This document shows, piece after piece, positions 18,243 through 26,836 of a stretch of 64,000 bases of DNA. The stretch is from JBHYGK01 sp051859045 (lineage in GTDB: Bacteria; Pseudomonadota; Gammaproteobacteria; Xanthomonadales; Xanthomonadaceae). The translations under genes were made by a program, and so were the position numbers. The notes under the pieces are model-generated. The model was not told where the DNA came from. It ran no database searches and saw only the letters and a list, made by a program, of their open reading frames with translations. The first letter of the stretch is position 1; the number at the start of each line of letters is the position of its first letter. The stretch is taken from positions 1 through 64,000 of the forward strand of contig JBHYGK010000004.1 in assembly GCA_051859045.1 (NCBI GenBank). The letters are read 5' to 3'.

Positions 18243-19085
18243 ATGACCCCCCGCAAGCTCAAGATGGACCGTGGCGCCGGCTGGATCGTCGACGGCGTCA
18301 CCTCCGCCGGCCCCGTGCTGCCGCTGGTGGGCGCGATGGCGCTGCTGATCGCGCTGTTCGGGTCGGTGCCGCTGGTTGGCGTCGTGATCGGCCTGCTCGG
18401 CTTCGTGCTGCAGGCCGGCGTGGTGTGGACGATCGAGCGCCGCCGCCGCGGCGAGGACGCGGGCCTCGAGGGCCTGTTCGCGGCCTTCACCCAGCCCGGC
18501 GCGTTCGCGCGCGTGGGCGTCGTGGTCGGCCTGTACCTGCTGGTGGCGATCGCGCTGGCGGTGCTGGCGATCGCGGTGCTGGTGGCCGGCGCCGGCATGG
18601 AGGCCCTGCAGGCCTTCGCCGAGGAGGTCACGCGGTCGCAGGCCGGCGGCCAGCCCGATCCGGCCGTGGTGATGGCGGTCGCGCTGCCGATGCTGCTGGC
18701 GATGCTGCTGGCCATGCCGGTGCTGATCGTGGCCCAGTGGGTGCTCTACCTCGCCCTGCCGCGCGCGATGCTCGACGGCCGCACCGGCCTCGAGGCCATC
18801 GGCGACGGCCTGCGCGCGCTGGGCGCCAACCTCGGCCCGGTGATCATCAACACCCTGTGCTGGGTGGTGATCATCGTGGTGCTGATGATCCCGCTGGCGA
18901 TCCTGGGCGTGCTGTTCGGCGCGATGCCGTGGCCGCTGAACCTGCTGCCGGGCGTGCTGTTCTCGACCGTGTTCGGCGCGCTGTCGATGCTGTCGATGCA
19001 CCGCGCGTGGCTGGAGCTCTGGGGCCCGGCCGACGGCGAGGCGATCGACGCCCCGGCGCCGGCGCAGGACCACTTCGAGGCCTGA
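18243..19085 (+). CDS. BPSS1780-like integral membrane protein
   Basis: 280 residues with about six hydrophobic helices (roughly 24-44, 46-66, 95-120, 145-175, 200-225, 228-250) and charged ends. The N-terminal RGAGWIVDGVTSAGPVLPLVGAMALL pattern is typical of the BPSS1780 family of unknown function. Conserved interior: YLALPRAMLDGRTGLEAIGDGLRA. No catalytic motif is seen. It may share a transcript with the amidotransferase gene upstream. Confidence 0.75.
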   Translation: MTPRKLKMDRGAGWIVDGVTSAGPVLPLVGAMALLIALFGSVPLVGVVIGLLGFVLQAGVVWTIERRRRGEDAGLEGLFAAFTQPGAFARVGVVVGLYLLVAIALAVLAIAVLVAGAGMEALQAFAEEVTRSQAGGQPDPAVVMAVALPMLLAMLLAMPVLIVAQWVLYLALPRAMLDGRTGLEAIGDGLRALGANLGPVIINTLCWVVIIVVLMIPLAILGVLFGAMPWPLNLLPGVLFSTVFGALSMLSMHRAWLELWGPADGEAIDAPAPAQDHFEA

Positions 19086-19107
19086 GCCCGGGCGCCCCGG
19101 CGGCGCG

Positions 19108-19818
19108 CTAGAGCGTCGCCAGCAGCCACAGCCCGTGGCCCAGCCAGGCCGCGACGGCCAGCAGGGCCAGGCCCAGCGCCAGCACGAGGCCCGCCCACGC
19201 CCGCCGCGCCCAGCGCGGCGGGGCGTCGCGGCCCGGGGCCCAGTCCACCCGCGCGCCCGCGAGCAGGTCGTGCAGGCTGCGGCGATCCTCGCGCACCGCC
19301 ACCAGCAGGTGGCCGAGGTGCAGGCTGGCCCAGCTCAGGCCGGCGGCCAGGCCGCGCAGCCCCGCGCGCCCGGGGCCCAGTGGCCCGCCGTCGAGCGCGC
19401 GCACCTCCAGCCCGATCGCGCGCTTGCCCGGCGTGGCGCCGGCGCGCCCGTCGCGGCGGCCGCCCTCGGTGGCCAGCACCAGCGCCAGCCGCAGCGCGGC
19501 GTAGCCGGCGACCGGCGCGAGCACCCCCACCACCAGCGCGGCCGCGAGCGCGGCCACCGCGGCGCGCACCTCGCCCGCCGTCGCCAGCGCCTGCGCCGCC
19601 TCGAGCGGCGTGCCGCCGGCCATCACGACGTCCTCGATGCGCGGCAGCATCGCGGCCTCGAGCGCGGCGTGCGCCGCGCGCGCGCGGCCCAGCGCCGGCC
19701 ACCACAGCGGCGCGGACGCGAGCAGGCCGAGCGGCAGCAGCCAGGCCGCGTCGAGCAGCCAGGCCAGGGTGCGCGCGTGCAGGCCGGCGGGGCGCGGCGG
19801 GGCGGTCGGCTCGGCCAT
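19108..19818 (-). CDS. RDD-family membrane protein
   Basis: 236 residues. RDD proteins have an Arg-Asp-Asp-like signature in the first helix; here it reads RTLAWLLDAAWLLP near residue 16. The family's second signature follows later: GATPGKRAIGLEVRALDGGPLG and REDRRSLHDLLAGARV. Four or five membrane helices are evident, including a C-terminal one. The function of the family is generally unresolved (transport or ion homeostasis has been suggested). It lies directly downstream of tatC on the same strand and may be its last operon member. Confidence 0.8.
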   Translation of the reverse strand: MAEPTAPPRPAGLHARTLAWLLDAAWLLPLGLLASAPLWWPALGRARAAHAALEAAMLPRIEDVVMAGGTPLEAAQALATAGEVRAAVAALAAALVVGVLAPVAGYAALRLALVLATEGGRRDGRAGATPGKRAIGLEVRALDGGPLGPGRAGLRGLAAGLSWASLHLGHLLVAVREDRRSLHDLLAGARVDWAPGRDAPPRWARRAWAGLVLALGLALLAVAAWLGHGLWLLATL

Positions 19819-19834
19819 GGGCGCGGCCCCGGGC

Positions 19835-20590
19835 TCAGCCCGCGTCGGCGGGGGCGTCGGGCGCGCGCGGGCGCACGAGCTTCGCGGCCAGGATGCCGAT
19901 CTCGTAGAGCAGCATCATCGGGAACGCCAGCATCAGCTGCGAGATCACGTCGGGCGGGGTGATGATGGCGGCGATGATGAAGATGCCGACGATCACGTAG
20001 CCGCGCGCCTCGCGCAGCTGGGCCACGTCGACCCAGCCCAGCGCCACCAGGATCACCACCGCCACCGGCACCTCGAAGCACAGGCCGAAGGCCAGGAAGA
20101 TCACCAGCACGAAGTCGAGGTAGCGCGCGATGTCGGGCATCACCGCCACGCCCTCGGGCGAGACGGCGGCCAGGAAGCCGAACACCGCCGGCAGCACCGC
20201 GAAGAACGCGAACGCGCAGCCGGCGTAGAACAGCGCCACCGAGGACACCAGCAGCGGCACCGCGAGGCGCTTCTCGTGCCGGTACAGGCCCGGCGCGACG
20301 AACGCCCAGGCCTGGTAGAGCAGCCACGGCGCGGCGATCACCAGCGCGGCCACGAAGGCCAGCTTGAGCGGGGTGAAGAACGGGCTGGCCACGTCGATCG
20401 CCTGCAGCTGGCCGCCGTCGGGCAGCTTGGCCAGCATCGGCCCGGCCACCAGCGCGTACAGCCGCTGCGCGAACGGCATCAGGGCCAGGAACACCACCAG
20501 CACGCCGACCACCGCGCGCAGCAGGCGCGCGCGCAGCTCGACCAGGTGGCTGACGAGGCTCTCTTCCTTCTGCTCCTCGGGCGCGCTCAT
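19835..20590 (-). CDS. tatC: Sec-independent protein translocase TatC
   Basis: 251 residues with six membrane helices. The N-terminal signature SLVSHLVELRARLLRAV matches the family's HL.ELR motif that contacts twin-arginine signals. Other blocks: FFTPLKLAFVAALVIAAPWLLYQAWAFVAPGLYRHEKR and the conserved EVPVAVVILVALGWV. TatC is the receptor subunit of the Tat pathway, which exports folded proteins. It overlaps tatB by 4 nt. Confidence 0.96.
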   Translation of the reverse strand: MSAPEEQKEESLVSHLVELRARLLRAVVGVLVVFLALMPFAQRLYALVAGPMLAKLPDGGQLQAIDVASPFFTPLKLAFVAALVIAAPWLLYQAWAFVAPGLYRHEKRLAVPLLVSSVALFYAGCAFAFFAVLPAVFGFLAAVSPEGVAVMPDIARYLDFVLVIFLAFGLCFEVPVAVVILVALGWVDVAQLREARGYVIVGIFIIAAIITPPDVISQLMLAFPMMLLYEIGILAAKLVRPRAPDAPADAG

Positions 20591-21219
20591 CGGGTCTCCC
20601 CGGTGGGCGGGAGCGGCAGCCCGGGCTGCACGGGGGCCTCGGGGGCCGGGCGCGGGGCCATCGCGGCGGCGAGCTCGGCGTTGGCGGCGTCGGCGATCTT
20701 GCGCAGGCGGATCACCTCGCGCTCGGCCTCGGCCAGCGCGGCGGCGGGATCGGGCTCGGCGGGCGTGGCGGCCAGCGCGGCGGCGATCTTGCGGCGCACG
20801 ATCTCCTCGTGGCTCGGCGCCTCGGCGGCGGCGGGCGGCGGCGGCAGGGCCGCGGCGTCGGCCGGGGCCTGCGCGGGCGCCGCGGCGGCCTCCGCCGGCG
20901 GCGCGGGTTCCGGGCGCAGGCGCACCGCGTCCGCCAGCTCGCGGCCCTCGGCCTGCAGCTGGGCGGCGCCGGCCTTGACCCCGGCGTCGACGTCCTGCAG
21001 CGCCTGCTTCAGCGGCGCGGCGGTGTCCGCGAGGCTGCGCTTGAGCTCATCGGCCGCCAGCTCGCGTTCGAGCTCGGCCTTCACCGAGAACCACTGCGCC
21101 CGCGCGCGGCGCACCCACAGGCCGGCGAAGCGCGCGGCCTTGGGCAGGCGCTCGGGGCCGAGGACGAGCAGTGCGACCAGGGCGACGAGCCCCAGCTCGA
21201 ACCCGCTGATGCCGAACAT
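20587..21219 (-). CDS. tatB: Sec-independent protein translocase TatB
   Basis: 210 residues. The N-terminus MFGISGFELGLVALVALLVLGPERLPKAAR is diagnostic: a single membrane helix, then a GPERLP hinge and an amphipathic helix. The C-terminal half is a long Ala/Pro/Glu-rich tail of low complexity. TatB works with TatC in recognising substrates. The gene sits between tatA (23-nt gap) and tatC (4-nt overlap). Confidence 0.95.
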   Translation of the reverse strand: MFGISGFELGLVALVALLVLGPERLPKAARFAGLWVRRARAQWFSVKAELERELAADELKRSLADTAAPLKQALQDVDAGVKAGAAQLQAEGRELADAVRLRPEPAPPAEAAAAPAQAPADAAALPPPPAAAEAPSHEEIVRRKIAAALAATPAEPDPAAALAEAEREVIRLRKIADAANAELAAAMAPRPAPEAPVQPGLPLPPTGETR

Positions 21220-21242
21220 GCGGACGCGGCGCCGTCAGGGGA

Positions 21243-21482
21243 TCAGGCGGCGGGACCCTGGCGGTCGCGCTCGGCCTTGGCGGCCTCGGCCTGGGCGTCG
21301 GCCGAGCCGTCGCGCAGCTGCGCCGGGGGCGCCTCGTCCTTGTTGGCGTCGGCCACGCCCTTCTTGAAGCCCTTCACGGCCTCGCCGAGGTCCTGGCCCA
21401 CGTTGCGCAGCTTCTTGGTGCCGAACACCAGCACCACGACGACGAGGACGATGACCCAATGCCAGATGCTGAAACCGCCCAT
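21243..21482 (-). CDS. tatA: Sec-independent protein translocase TatA
   Basis: 79 residues: MGGFSIWHWVIVLVVVVLVFGTKKLRNVGQDLG gives the short membrane helix, the FG hinge at 20-21 and the amphipathic helix with the KGFKKG motif. TatA oligomerises to form the translocation path. It is the first gene of tatABC. Confidence 0.95.
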   Translation of the reverse strand: MGGFSIWHWVIVLVVVVLVFGTKKLRNVGQDLGEAVKGFKKGVADANKDEAPPAQLRDGSADAQAEAAKAERDRQGPAA

Positions 21483-21542
21483 GGCGACTCCGGAGGATGC
21501 GGGGGAGGGGCGCAGGATACTCCAGCCGCCGCGTCGCCGCGT

Positions 21543-21561
21543 GGGCGCCGTGGCGGCGCCC
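21543..21561 (-). terminator. Hairpin downstream of the SYLF gene
   Basis: GGGCGCC, loop GTGGC, GGCGCCC, 14 nt beyond the SYLF stop on the minus strand. The 7-bp stem lacks a T tract, so function is uncertain. Confidence 0.35.
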
Positions 21562-21574
21562 GCGCGGCCGTCGC

Positions 21575-22291
21575 TCACTCGGCCTGGGACTGGGCGGTGT
21601 ATTCCTCGAGGCGGTCGCGGAAGTCGACCACGGCGTTGGTGCCGGGGGTGGCGCGGCCCTCGAAGATCGCCCGCGGCGTGGTGTTGCGGCCGTAGGTGCG
21701 CTCGTTGGCGCGGTGGTCGATGCCGAGCACGGCGCCGTCCAGCGCGATGCCGGCGAACAGGCCGCGCGAGCGCGACCAGGAGTAGATCTCGGCGCGCAGC
21801 TGCTCGTCGGTGCTCAGCGCGGCCTGGCGGCCGACCGGGCCGGCGGCCACGGCGGCGTCGGCGCCGAGGGTGAACTTGCCGTGCATGATCGAGTCGACGC
21901 CGCGGGCGGAGCGGAACACCAGCACCACGTCGGTGGACTGCACGCCGGCCTGGAAGCCGATGCTGCCGCCGGTGAGGGTGATGAAGCTGGGCGCCGACCA
22001 GGTGCCGTCGGCGCCGCGCACCGCGATCAGGCCCTTGCCGCGGCGGCCGCCGATGACCAGGCCGGCCTTGACCACGCGCGGGATCACGGCGATCGCCTGG
22101 GCGTCGCGCAGCAGCGCCTCGGGGATCGCGCTCTCGGGCACGCGCATCATCTCGTCGAGGGTGGTGACCGCTTCGACGGCGCGGGCGTCCTCGGCCGGGC
22201 CGGCGAGGGCCGGGCGGGCCGTGCCGGCGGTGGCGCCAAGGGCGAGCACGAGGGCGAGGGCGGACAGGACGGGGCGAAGGCTCAGGCGCAT
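21575..22291 (-). CDS. SYLF/YSC84-domain lipid-binding secreted protein
   Basis: 238 residues with a signal peptide (about 1-31). The rest is a SYLF (YSC84) domain: AIPEALLRDAQAIAVIPRVVKAGLVIGGRRGKGLIAVR...WSAPSFITLTGGSIGFQAGVQSTDVVLVF, ending SRGLFAGIALDGAVLGIDHRAN. The family binds phosphoinositides in eukaryotes; bacterial members are periplasmic and of unclear role. It is the gene before tatA on the same strand, 92 nt away, and is divergent from hemH. Confidence 0.88.
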   Translation of the reverse strand: MRLSLRPVLSALALVLALGATAGTARPALAGPAEDARAVEAVTTLDEMMRVPESAIPEALLRDAQAIAVIPRVVKAGLVIGGRRGKGLIAVRGADGTWSAPSFITLTGGSIGFQAGVQSTDVVLVFRSARGVDSIMHGKFTLGADAAVAAGPVGRQAALSTDEQLRAEIYSWSRSRGLFAGIALDGAVLGIDHRANERTYGRNTTPRAIFEGRATPGTNAVVDFRDRLEEYTAQSQAE

Positions 22292-22502
22292 CGGGGTGCT
22301 CCGGTGGAGGGGCGGCCGCGCGGCGGCGCCGCGGGGCTGGGGCAGGAGGGGCGGCGGGTGCCGGCCATGGCGCCGTGGCGGGCGCGACCGGCCCGGCGCG
22401 GCCCGTGAGCATCCGGGGCTGGCGATGAACCGGGTCTGAGCCGCGCCCACGCGGCGCCCACGCAGGCGGATGCTAAGGTGCCGCCGCCCTCGAGGACAGC
22501 CC

Positions 22503-23516
22503 ATGCCCCTGCACCGCACCTACCGCGCCGCCCCGGACGCCCCGGCCGACGGCGGCACCGCCGTCGTCGTCGCCAACCTCGGCACCCCCGACGCCCCGAC
22601 CAGCGGCGCGGTGCGCCGCTACCTCGCCCAGTTCCTGCACGACTACCGCGTGGTCGACCTGACCCGCTGGCTGTGGTGCCCGATCCTGCACTTCATCATC
22701 CTGCCGCTGCGCAGCCCGAAGGTGGCGCGCACCTACGCCGGCATCTGGGACCCGCAGCGCGGCTCGCCGCTGCTCTCGAACTCCCAGGCCATCGCCGACG
22801 GCCTGCAGGCCGCGCTGCCCGGCGCCACCGTGCGGCTGGCGATGAGCTACGGCAGCCCCGGCATCGCCAGCGTGCTGCGCGAGCTGCAGCAGCGCGGGGT
22901 CTCGCGCATCGTCGTGCTGCCGCTGTACCCGCAGTACTCCGGCTCGACCTGCGGCTCGGTGTTCGACGCGGTCGCCCGCGAGCTCACCACCTGGCGCCGG
23001 GTGCCGGCGCTGCAGTTCATCCCCGACTACCACGTCGACCCGGGCTGGGTGGCCGCGGTGGCGGGCTCGATCCGCGCGCACCGCGCCGAGCACGGCGCCG
23101 CCGACCGGCTGGTGATGAGCTTCCACGGCGTGCCCAAGCGCTTCATCGACGCGGGCGATCCCTACCGCGCCCAGTGCGAGGCCGGCGCGCGCGCGATCGC
23201 CGCCGCGGCGGGCCTGGCCGAGGGCGAGTGGATGCTGACCTTCCAGTCGCGCTTCGGCCGCGAGGAGTGGCTGCAGCCCTACACCGACAAGACCCTCGAG
23301 GCCCTGCCCGCGCAGGGCGTGAAGACGATCGACGTGGTCTGCCCCGGCTTCTCGGCGGACTGCATCGAGACGCTGGAGGAGATCGCGATCGAGAACGACG
23401 AGATCTTCCGCCACGCCGGCGGCGAGCGCCTGCGCTACATCCCGGCGCTGAACGACGCGCCGGCGCACGTGGCCGCGCTGGCCGACCTGCTGCGCCGAGA
23501 GGGCGTGGCCGGCTGA
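22503..23516 (+). CDS. hemH: Ferrochelatase
   Basis: 337 residues. It inserts Fe2+ into protoporphyrin IX in the last step of protoheme synthesis. Visible motifs: VVVANLGTPDAP near the start, SPLLSNSQ, VLPLYPQYSGSTCGS, the metal-site histidine H208 in MSFHGVPKRF, TFQSRFGREEWLQPYTD and CPGFSADCIETLEEI with the catalytic Glu. Start at the ATG preceding HRTYRA; an upstream in-frame ATG at 22470 would add an Arg-rich extension not seen in the family. A -10-like TAAGGT lies about 25 nt upstream. Confidence 0.96.
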   Translation: MPLHRTYRAAPDAPADGGTAVVVANLGTPDAPTSGAVRRYLAQFLHDYRVVDLTRWLWCPILHFIILPLRSPKVARTYAGIWDPQRGSPLLSNSQAIADGLQAALPGATVRLAMSYGSPGIASVLRELQQRGVSRIVVLPLYPQYSGSTCGSVFDAVARELTTWRRVPALQFIPDYHVDPGWVAAVAGSIRAHRAEHGAADRLVMSFHGVPKRFIDAGDPYRAQCEAGARAIAAAAGLAEGEWMLTFQSRFGREEWLQPYTDKTLEALPAQGVKTIDVVCPGFSADCIETLEEIAIENDEIFRHAGGERLRYIPALNDAPAHVAALADLLRREGVAG

Positions 23517-23542
23517 GGCCGCCCCTGCCCCCGCCCGCCCCG

Positions 23543-24409
23543 ATGCCCGTCCGCGAGCTCAGCCTCGACACCCCGCGCGGCCGCCTGGCCGGCCTGCGCT
23601 TCGCCGCGCCGGCGGGCGCGCCGCGCGTGCTGGCGCTGCACGGCTGGCTCGACAACGCCGCCAGCTTCGCGCCGCTGGCCCGCGCGCTGGCCGACGCCGG
23701 CCACGCGCTCGAGCTGGTCGCGCTCGACCTGCCCGGGCACGGCCGCAGCGAGCACCGCCCGCCGGGTGGCGACTACGCCATGGCCGGCTGGCTCGCCGAC
23801 GTCGACGAGGCCCTCGATGCGCTGGGCTGGGCCGACTGCGCGCTGCTGGGGCATTCGATGGGCGGCGCGATCGCCAGCCTCTACGCCGCCGCGGCCCCCG
23901 AGCGCGTGCGCCGGCTGGCGCTGGTGGAGGCGCTGGGCGCGCTGAGCGGCGCCGAGGGCAGCCACGCCGCCCGCCTGCGCGAGGCCATGGCGCACCGCCG
24001 CGCGCTGCGCGGCAAGGCGCTGCGCGTGTTCCCCGATCCGCTGGCCGCGGTGCGCGCGCGGATGCAGGCCAACGGCCTCGACGAGGCCTGCGCGCGGGCG
24101 CTGGTGGAGCGCGGCATCGTCCCGGTCGAGGGAGGCTTCACCTGGTCGAGCGATCCGCGCCTCACCGGCACCACCGCGCACCGCGCCACCGAGGGCCAGG
24201 TGCGCGAGTGGCTGGCCGCGATTGCCTGCCCGCTGCGGCTGCTGGCCGCCGATCCGGCGCCGCCCTACTTCGACGACGCCGCGCGGGCCGCGCGGCTGGC
24301 CTGCGTGCCGCAGGCCGAGCTGCGGCTGCTGGCCGGCACCCACCACCTGCACATGGACCAGGCCGCGGCCGCGGCCGCCTGGCTGGGCCCCTTCCTCGCC
24401 GTGGCCTGA
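23543..24409 (+). CDS. Alpha/beta-hydrolase fold protein
   Basis: 288 residues. Classic hydrolase features: oxyanion block LALHGWLDNAASF (31-43), DLPGHGRS, nucleophile S105 in LLGHSMGGA, and a C-terminal histidine within GTHHLHMD. The intervening lid region contains FTWSSDPRL, common in the serine-hydrolase/esterase group near hydrolases of acyl-CoA or esters. Substrate unknown. It follows hemH by 26 nt and may be co-transcribed with it. Confidence 0.85.
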   Translation: MPVRELSLDTPRGRLAGLRFAAPAGAPRVLALHGWLDNAASFAPLARALADAGHALELVALDLPGHGRSEHRPPGGDYAMAGWLADVDEALDALGWADCALLGHSMGGAIASLYAAAAPERVRRLALVEALGALSGAEGSHAARLREAMAHRRALRGKALRVFPDPLAAVRARMQANGLDEACARALVERGIVPVEGGFTWSSDPRLTGTTAHRATEGQVREWLAAIACPLRLLAADPAPPYFDDAARAARLACVPQAELRLLAGTHHLHMDQAAAAAAWLGPFLAVA

Positions 24410-24428
24410 GCGCGCGCGGCCTCAGGCC
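24403..24428. terminator. Stem containing convergent stop codons
   Basis: GGCCTGAG (24403-24410) pairs with CTCAGGCC (24421-24428) over a 10-nt CG-rich loop. The TGA of the hydrolase gene and that of the YgjP-type gene both fall inside the arms. Confidence 0.5.
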
Positions 24429-25222
24429 GCGAGCAGGCGTTTGAGCGTGGCCTTCAGCGCCAACCCCTCGCCGCCGTTGAGCCAGCGCCGCATCGCCGGC
24501 CAGTGCGGGCAGCGCAGCGCCACCTCGCGCCAGTAGGCGCGCGAATGGTCGCGGCGGATCAGGTGGCAGAGCTCGTGCACCAGCACGTACTCGAAGGCCT
24601 CGCCCGGCCCGAGCACCAGGCTGAGGTCGAGCGACATCCCGCCGTCCGGCGCCAGCGAGCCCCACAGCGAGCTCAGCGGCCGCAGCCGGATCGGCCCGGG
24701 CGGCTGCGGCAGGCCGGGCAGGTAGCCCGGCAGCCAGCGCGCGATGTCGCGCCGCGCCTCGGCCTCGTAGACGTCGCGCAGCACGCGGCCGGCGGTGCCC
24801 GGGCGGGCCGTCGGCGGCAGCTGCAGGTGCAGCGCGATCGGCGCGGCGTCGTCGCCCGCGCCCTCGGCGCGCTCGAGGCGCGCGCGGGCATAGCGGCCTT
24901 CGCTCCAGGCGATCGGCAGCGGCCGGCCGCGCAGCGGCACGCTGGCGGTCTCGAAGGGCACCAGGGCCGGCGCCTCGTGGGCGGTCGCGAAGCGGTCGAG
25001 CTGCACGCCCACCCAGTCGAGGTGGGCCTGCAGGAAGGCCTCGGCGGCGCGCAGCGAGGCCGCGCGCGGCACGGTCAGGCGCACGCCGTTCTCGTTGACC
25101 AGCAGCTTGATGCGGCGCGCGCGCGGATCGCGCACGCGCAGCAGGGCGACGGTGCGGCCGTCGGGCAGGGCGAGCGGCAGCGACTCGCGTTCGAGCGCGG
25201 CGCGTGGGGGGCGCGTGGGCAT
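24422..25222 (-). CDS. YgjP/WLM-type zinc metallopeptidase-like protein
   Basis: 266 residues. The zinc motif HELCH (216-220) is followed by RRDHSRAYW, the third His-containing element of the YgjP (DUF45) family. The N-terminal region shows RRIKLLVNENGVRLTVPRAAS, typical of the same family, and RPLSSLWGSLAPDGGMSLDLSL leads to the active site. The substrate is not established for this family. It is convergent with the hydrolase gene. Confidence 0.85.
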   Translation of the reverse strand: MPTRPPRAALERESLPLALPDGRTVALLRVRDPRARRIKLLVNENGVRLTVPRAASLRAAEAFLQAHLDWVGVQLDRFATAHEAPALVPFETASVPLRGRPLPIAWSEGRYARARLERAEGAGDDAAPIALHLQLPPTARPGTAGRVLRDVYEAEARRDIARWLPGYLPGLPQPPGPIRLRPLSSLWGSLAPDGGMSLDLSLVLGPGEAFEYVLVHELCHLIRRDHSRAYWREVALRCPHWPAMRRWLNGGEGLALKATLKRLLAA

Positions 25223-25318
25223 GCGCGCTAGCTTGCGCCGCCTGCGCGCGAGGTCAAGCCTCGCGCGCGGGCGGGCGGGCGCGGTCGACGGCGCCGTCCC
25301 GGCGCGTGCGCCGGGGGA

Positions 25319-25699
25319 TCAGTCGTTGGCGCGCTCGCGCAGGCGCTGCCTCGCGGCCCCGGTGCGGCCCGCGGCACCCGACTCGCTCGACGGCGGCGCG
25401 GTCCTGACGCCGCCGCGCACCGGGATGCAGCGCACCTCGCCGTCCGGCCCCTGCAGGGGCTCGCAGGCCTGGGGCGCGGCGGACGCCACCGCGGGCGCGA
25501 CGGCCTCGCGCAGCTCGCGCCGGCAGCGGCCCTCGCGCAGGCGCGGATGCTCGGCGGCGGCGATGGCCTCGGGCGTGCATGCCGACAGCGCCGGCGCGGC
25601 GGCCTGGGCCGGGGCGACGATCTCGGTCGTCGCGGCGGGCGCGGCGGGCGCGACGGCCGTGGTGGCCAGGGCGAGCAGCAGGGCGAGGGGGCTGGGCAT
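25319..25699 (-). CDS. Small secreted protein with four cysteines (unknown)
   Basis: 126 residues. A signal peptide covers about 1-22 (PSPLALLLALATTAVAPA). The mature part is Ala/Pro-rich with four Cys (SACTPE, GRCRRE, QACEPL, VRCIPV) that could form two disulfides. No family recognised. It lies alone between the YgjP-type gene and rdgC on the same strand, with spacers of about 100 nt on both sides in which I see nothing notable. Confidence 0.6.
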   Translation of the reverse strand: MPSPLALLLALATTAVAPAAPAATTEIVAPAQAAAPALSACTPEAIAAAEHPRLREGRCRRELREAVAPAVASAAPQACEPLQGPDGEVRCIPVRGGVRTAPPSSESGAAGRTGAARQRLRERAND

Positions 25700-25800
25700 C
25701 GGAGATCTCCTGGGCGGGCGCGGCATGCGCATCGACCCTAACGCGGCCCGGGCGCGGACCGTCGCAGCCGCGCCCGCACCCCGGCCCCGTGCCGCCGGGC

Positions 25801-26706
25801 TCAGGCCTGCGCGCGGCTGAGCTTGAGGGCGGCCTCGAGCATCGCGAACAGGCGCTTGAGCTCGAGCGACATCAGCGCGAAGCGGGCGTCGAGCTCGGCG
25901 TGCTGGCCGTCGCGATCGGTCTCCTCGAGGCCCTCCACGGCGCCGTCGAGCAGCTTGAGCTTGCGCACCACCAGGTCGTCGCCGAGCACGAAGGACAGCT
26001 GGCCCTCGAGCACCAGGGCCAGGCGCGAGCACTGCTTGCCGCTCTCGAGGTGCTTGGCGATCTCCTCGCACTGCAGCTCCTGGCGGGTGGCCTTCACCAC
26101 CGCGCCCTTGTCGACGGGATCCTTGAGCTCGCACTCGTCGCCCAGCGACAGGCCCTCGGGCAGCTGGTCGCCCGCGATCCACGCGGTCAGCACGCTGCGC
26201 GGCGCCACCTCGGCGTTGAGCGGCAGCGCGGGGAAGCTGCCCAGCGCGCGGCGCAGCTCGCTGGCCACCGACTCCGCGGCCTTGCGGCTGGAGGTGTCCA
26301 CGCACAGGAAGCCGTGCTCGAGGTCGAGGTAGGCGTTGGCGCGCACCGGGCGGATGAAGGCCTTCGGCAGCAGGTCCTGCAGCACCTCGTCCTTGATCTT
26401 GCGGCGCGCGCGGCCGCCCAGCTTGCGGCCCTCGCGCTCCTCGATCTCGGCGGCCTTGCGCGCGGTGAACTCGTTCACCACGGCGCCGGGCAGGATCTTG
26501 TCCTCGCCGCCGACGGTGATCCAGATGCAGCTGCCCACGCGGTGCGCCAGCACCATGTCCTCGCGGCCGAAGGGCGAGACGAAGCCGCGGCTGAACATCT
26601 CCAGCGGGCCCACCGGCTTCAGCCGGGCCTCGTCCAGCCGCGCCTCCAGCGTCGAGAGGTCGAGGGTGGTCGGGAAGCGGAAGTAGGTCAGGTTGCGGAA
26701 GAACAT
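25801..26706 (-). CDS. rdgC: Recombination-associated protein RdgC
   Basis: 301 residues, standard length. The start MFFRNLTYFRFP and the block DRDGQHAELDARFALMSLELKRL are typical of RdgC. RdgC is a nucleoid-associated ring-forming DNA-binding protein that limits RecA action. The ATG is unambiguous. The spacer upstream (130 bp to ttcA) is GC-rich without a clear promoter. Confidence 0.95.
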   Translation of the reverse strand: MFFRNLTYFRFPTTLDLSTLEARLDEARLKPVGPLEMFSRGFVSPFGREDMVLAHRVGSCIWITVGGEDKILPGAVVNEFTARKAAEIEEREGRKLGGRARRKIKDEVLQDLLPKAFIRPVRANAYLDLEHGFLCVDTSSRKAAESVASELRRALGSFPALPLNAEVAPRSVLTAWIAGDQLPEGLSLGDECELKDPVDKGAVVKATRQELQCEEIAKHLESGKQCSRLALVLEGQLSFVLGDDLVVRKLKLLDGAVEGLEETDRDGQHAELDARFALMSLELKRLFAMLEAALKLSRAQA

Positions 26707-26836
26707 GGCGGCTCCGGGGTGGGGCGTGGCGGGGCGGAAAGGCGGGCGGCGGCGCGGGGGTGGCCCGGTCGCGGCGCGGGACGGCGGGGATGGGGCGGCG
26801 CCGGGCCGGCGGGCGGCCCGGGGCGGGCGGTGGGGG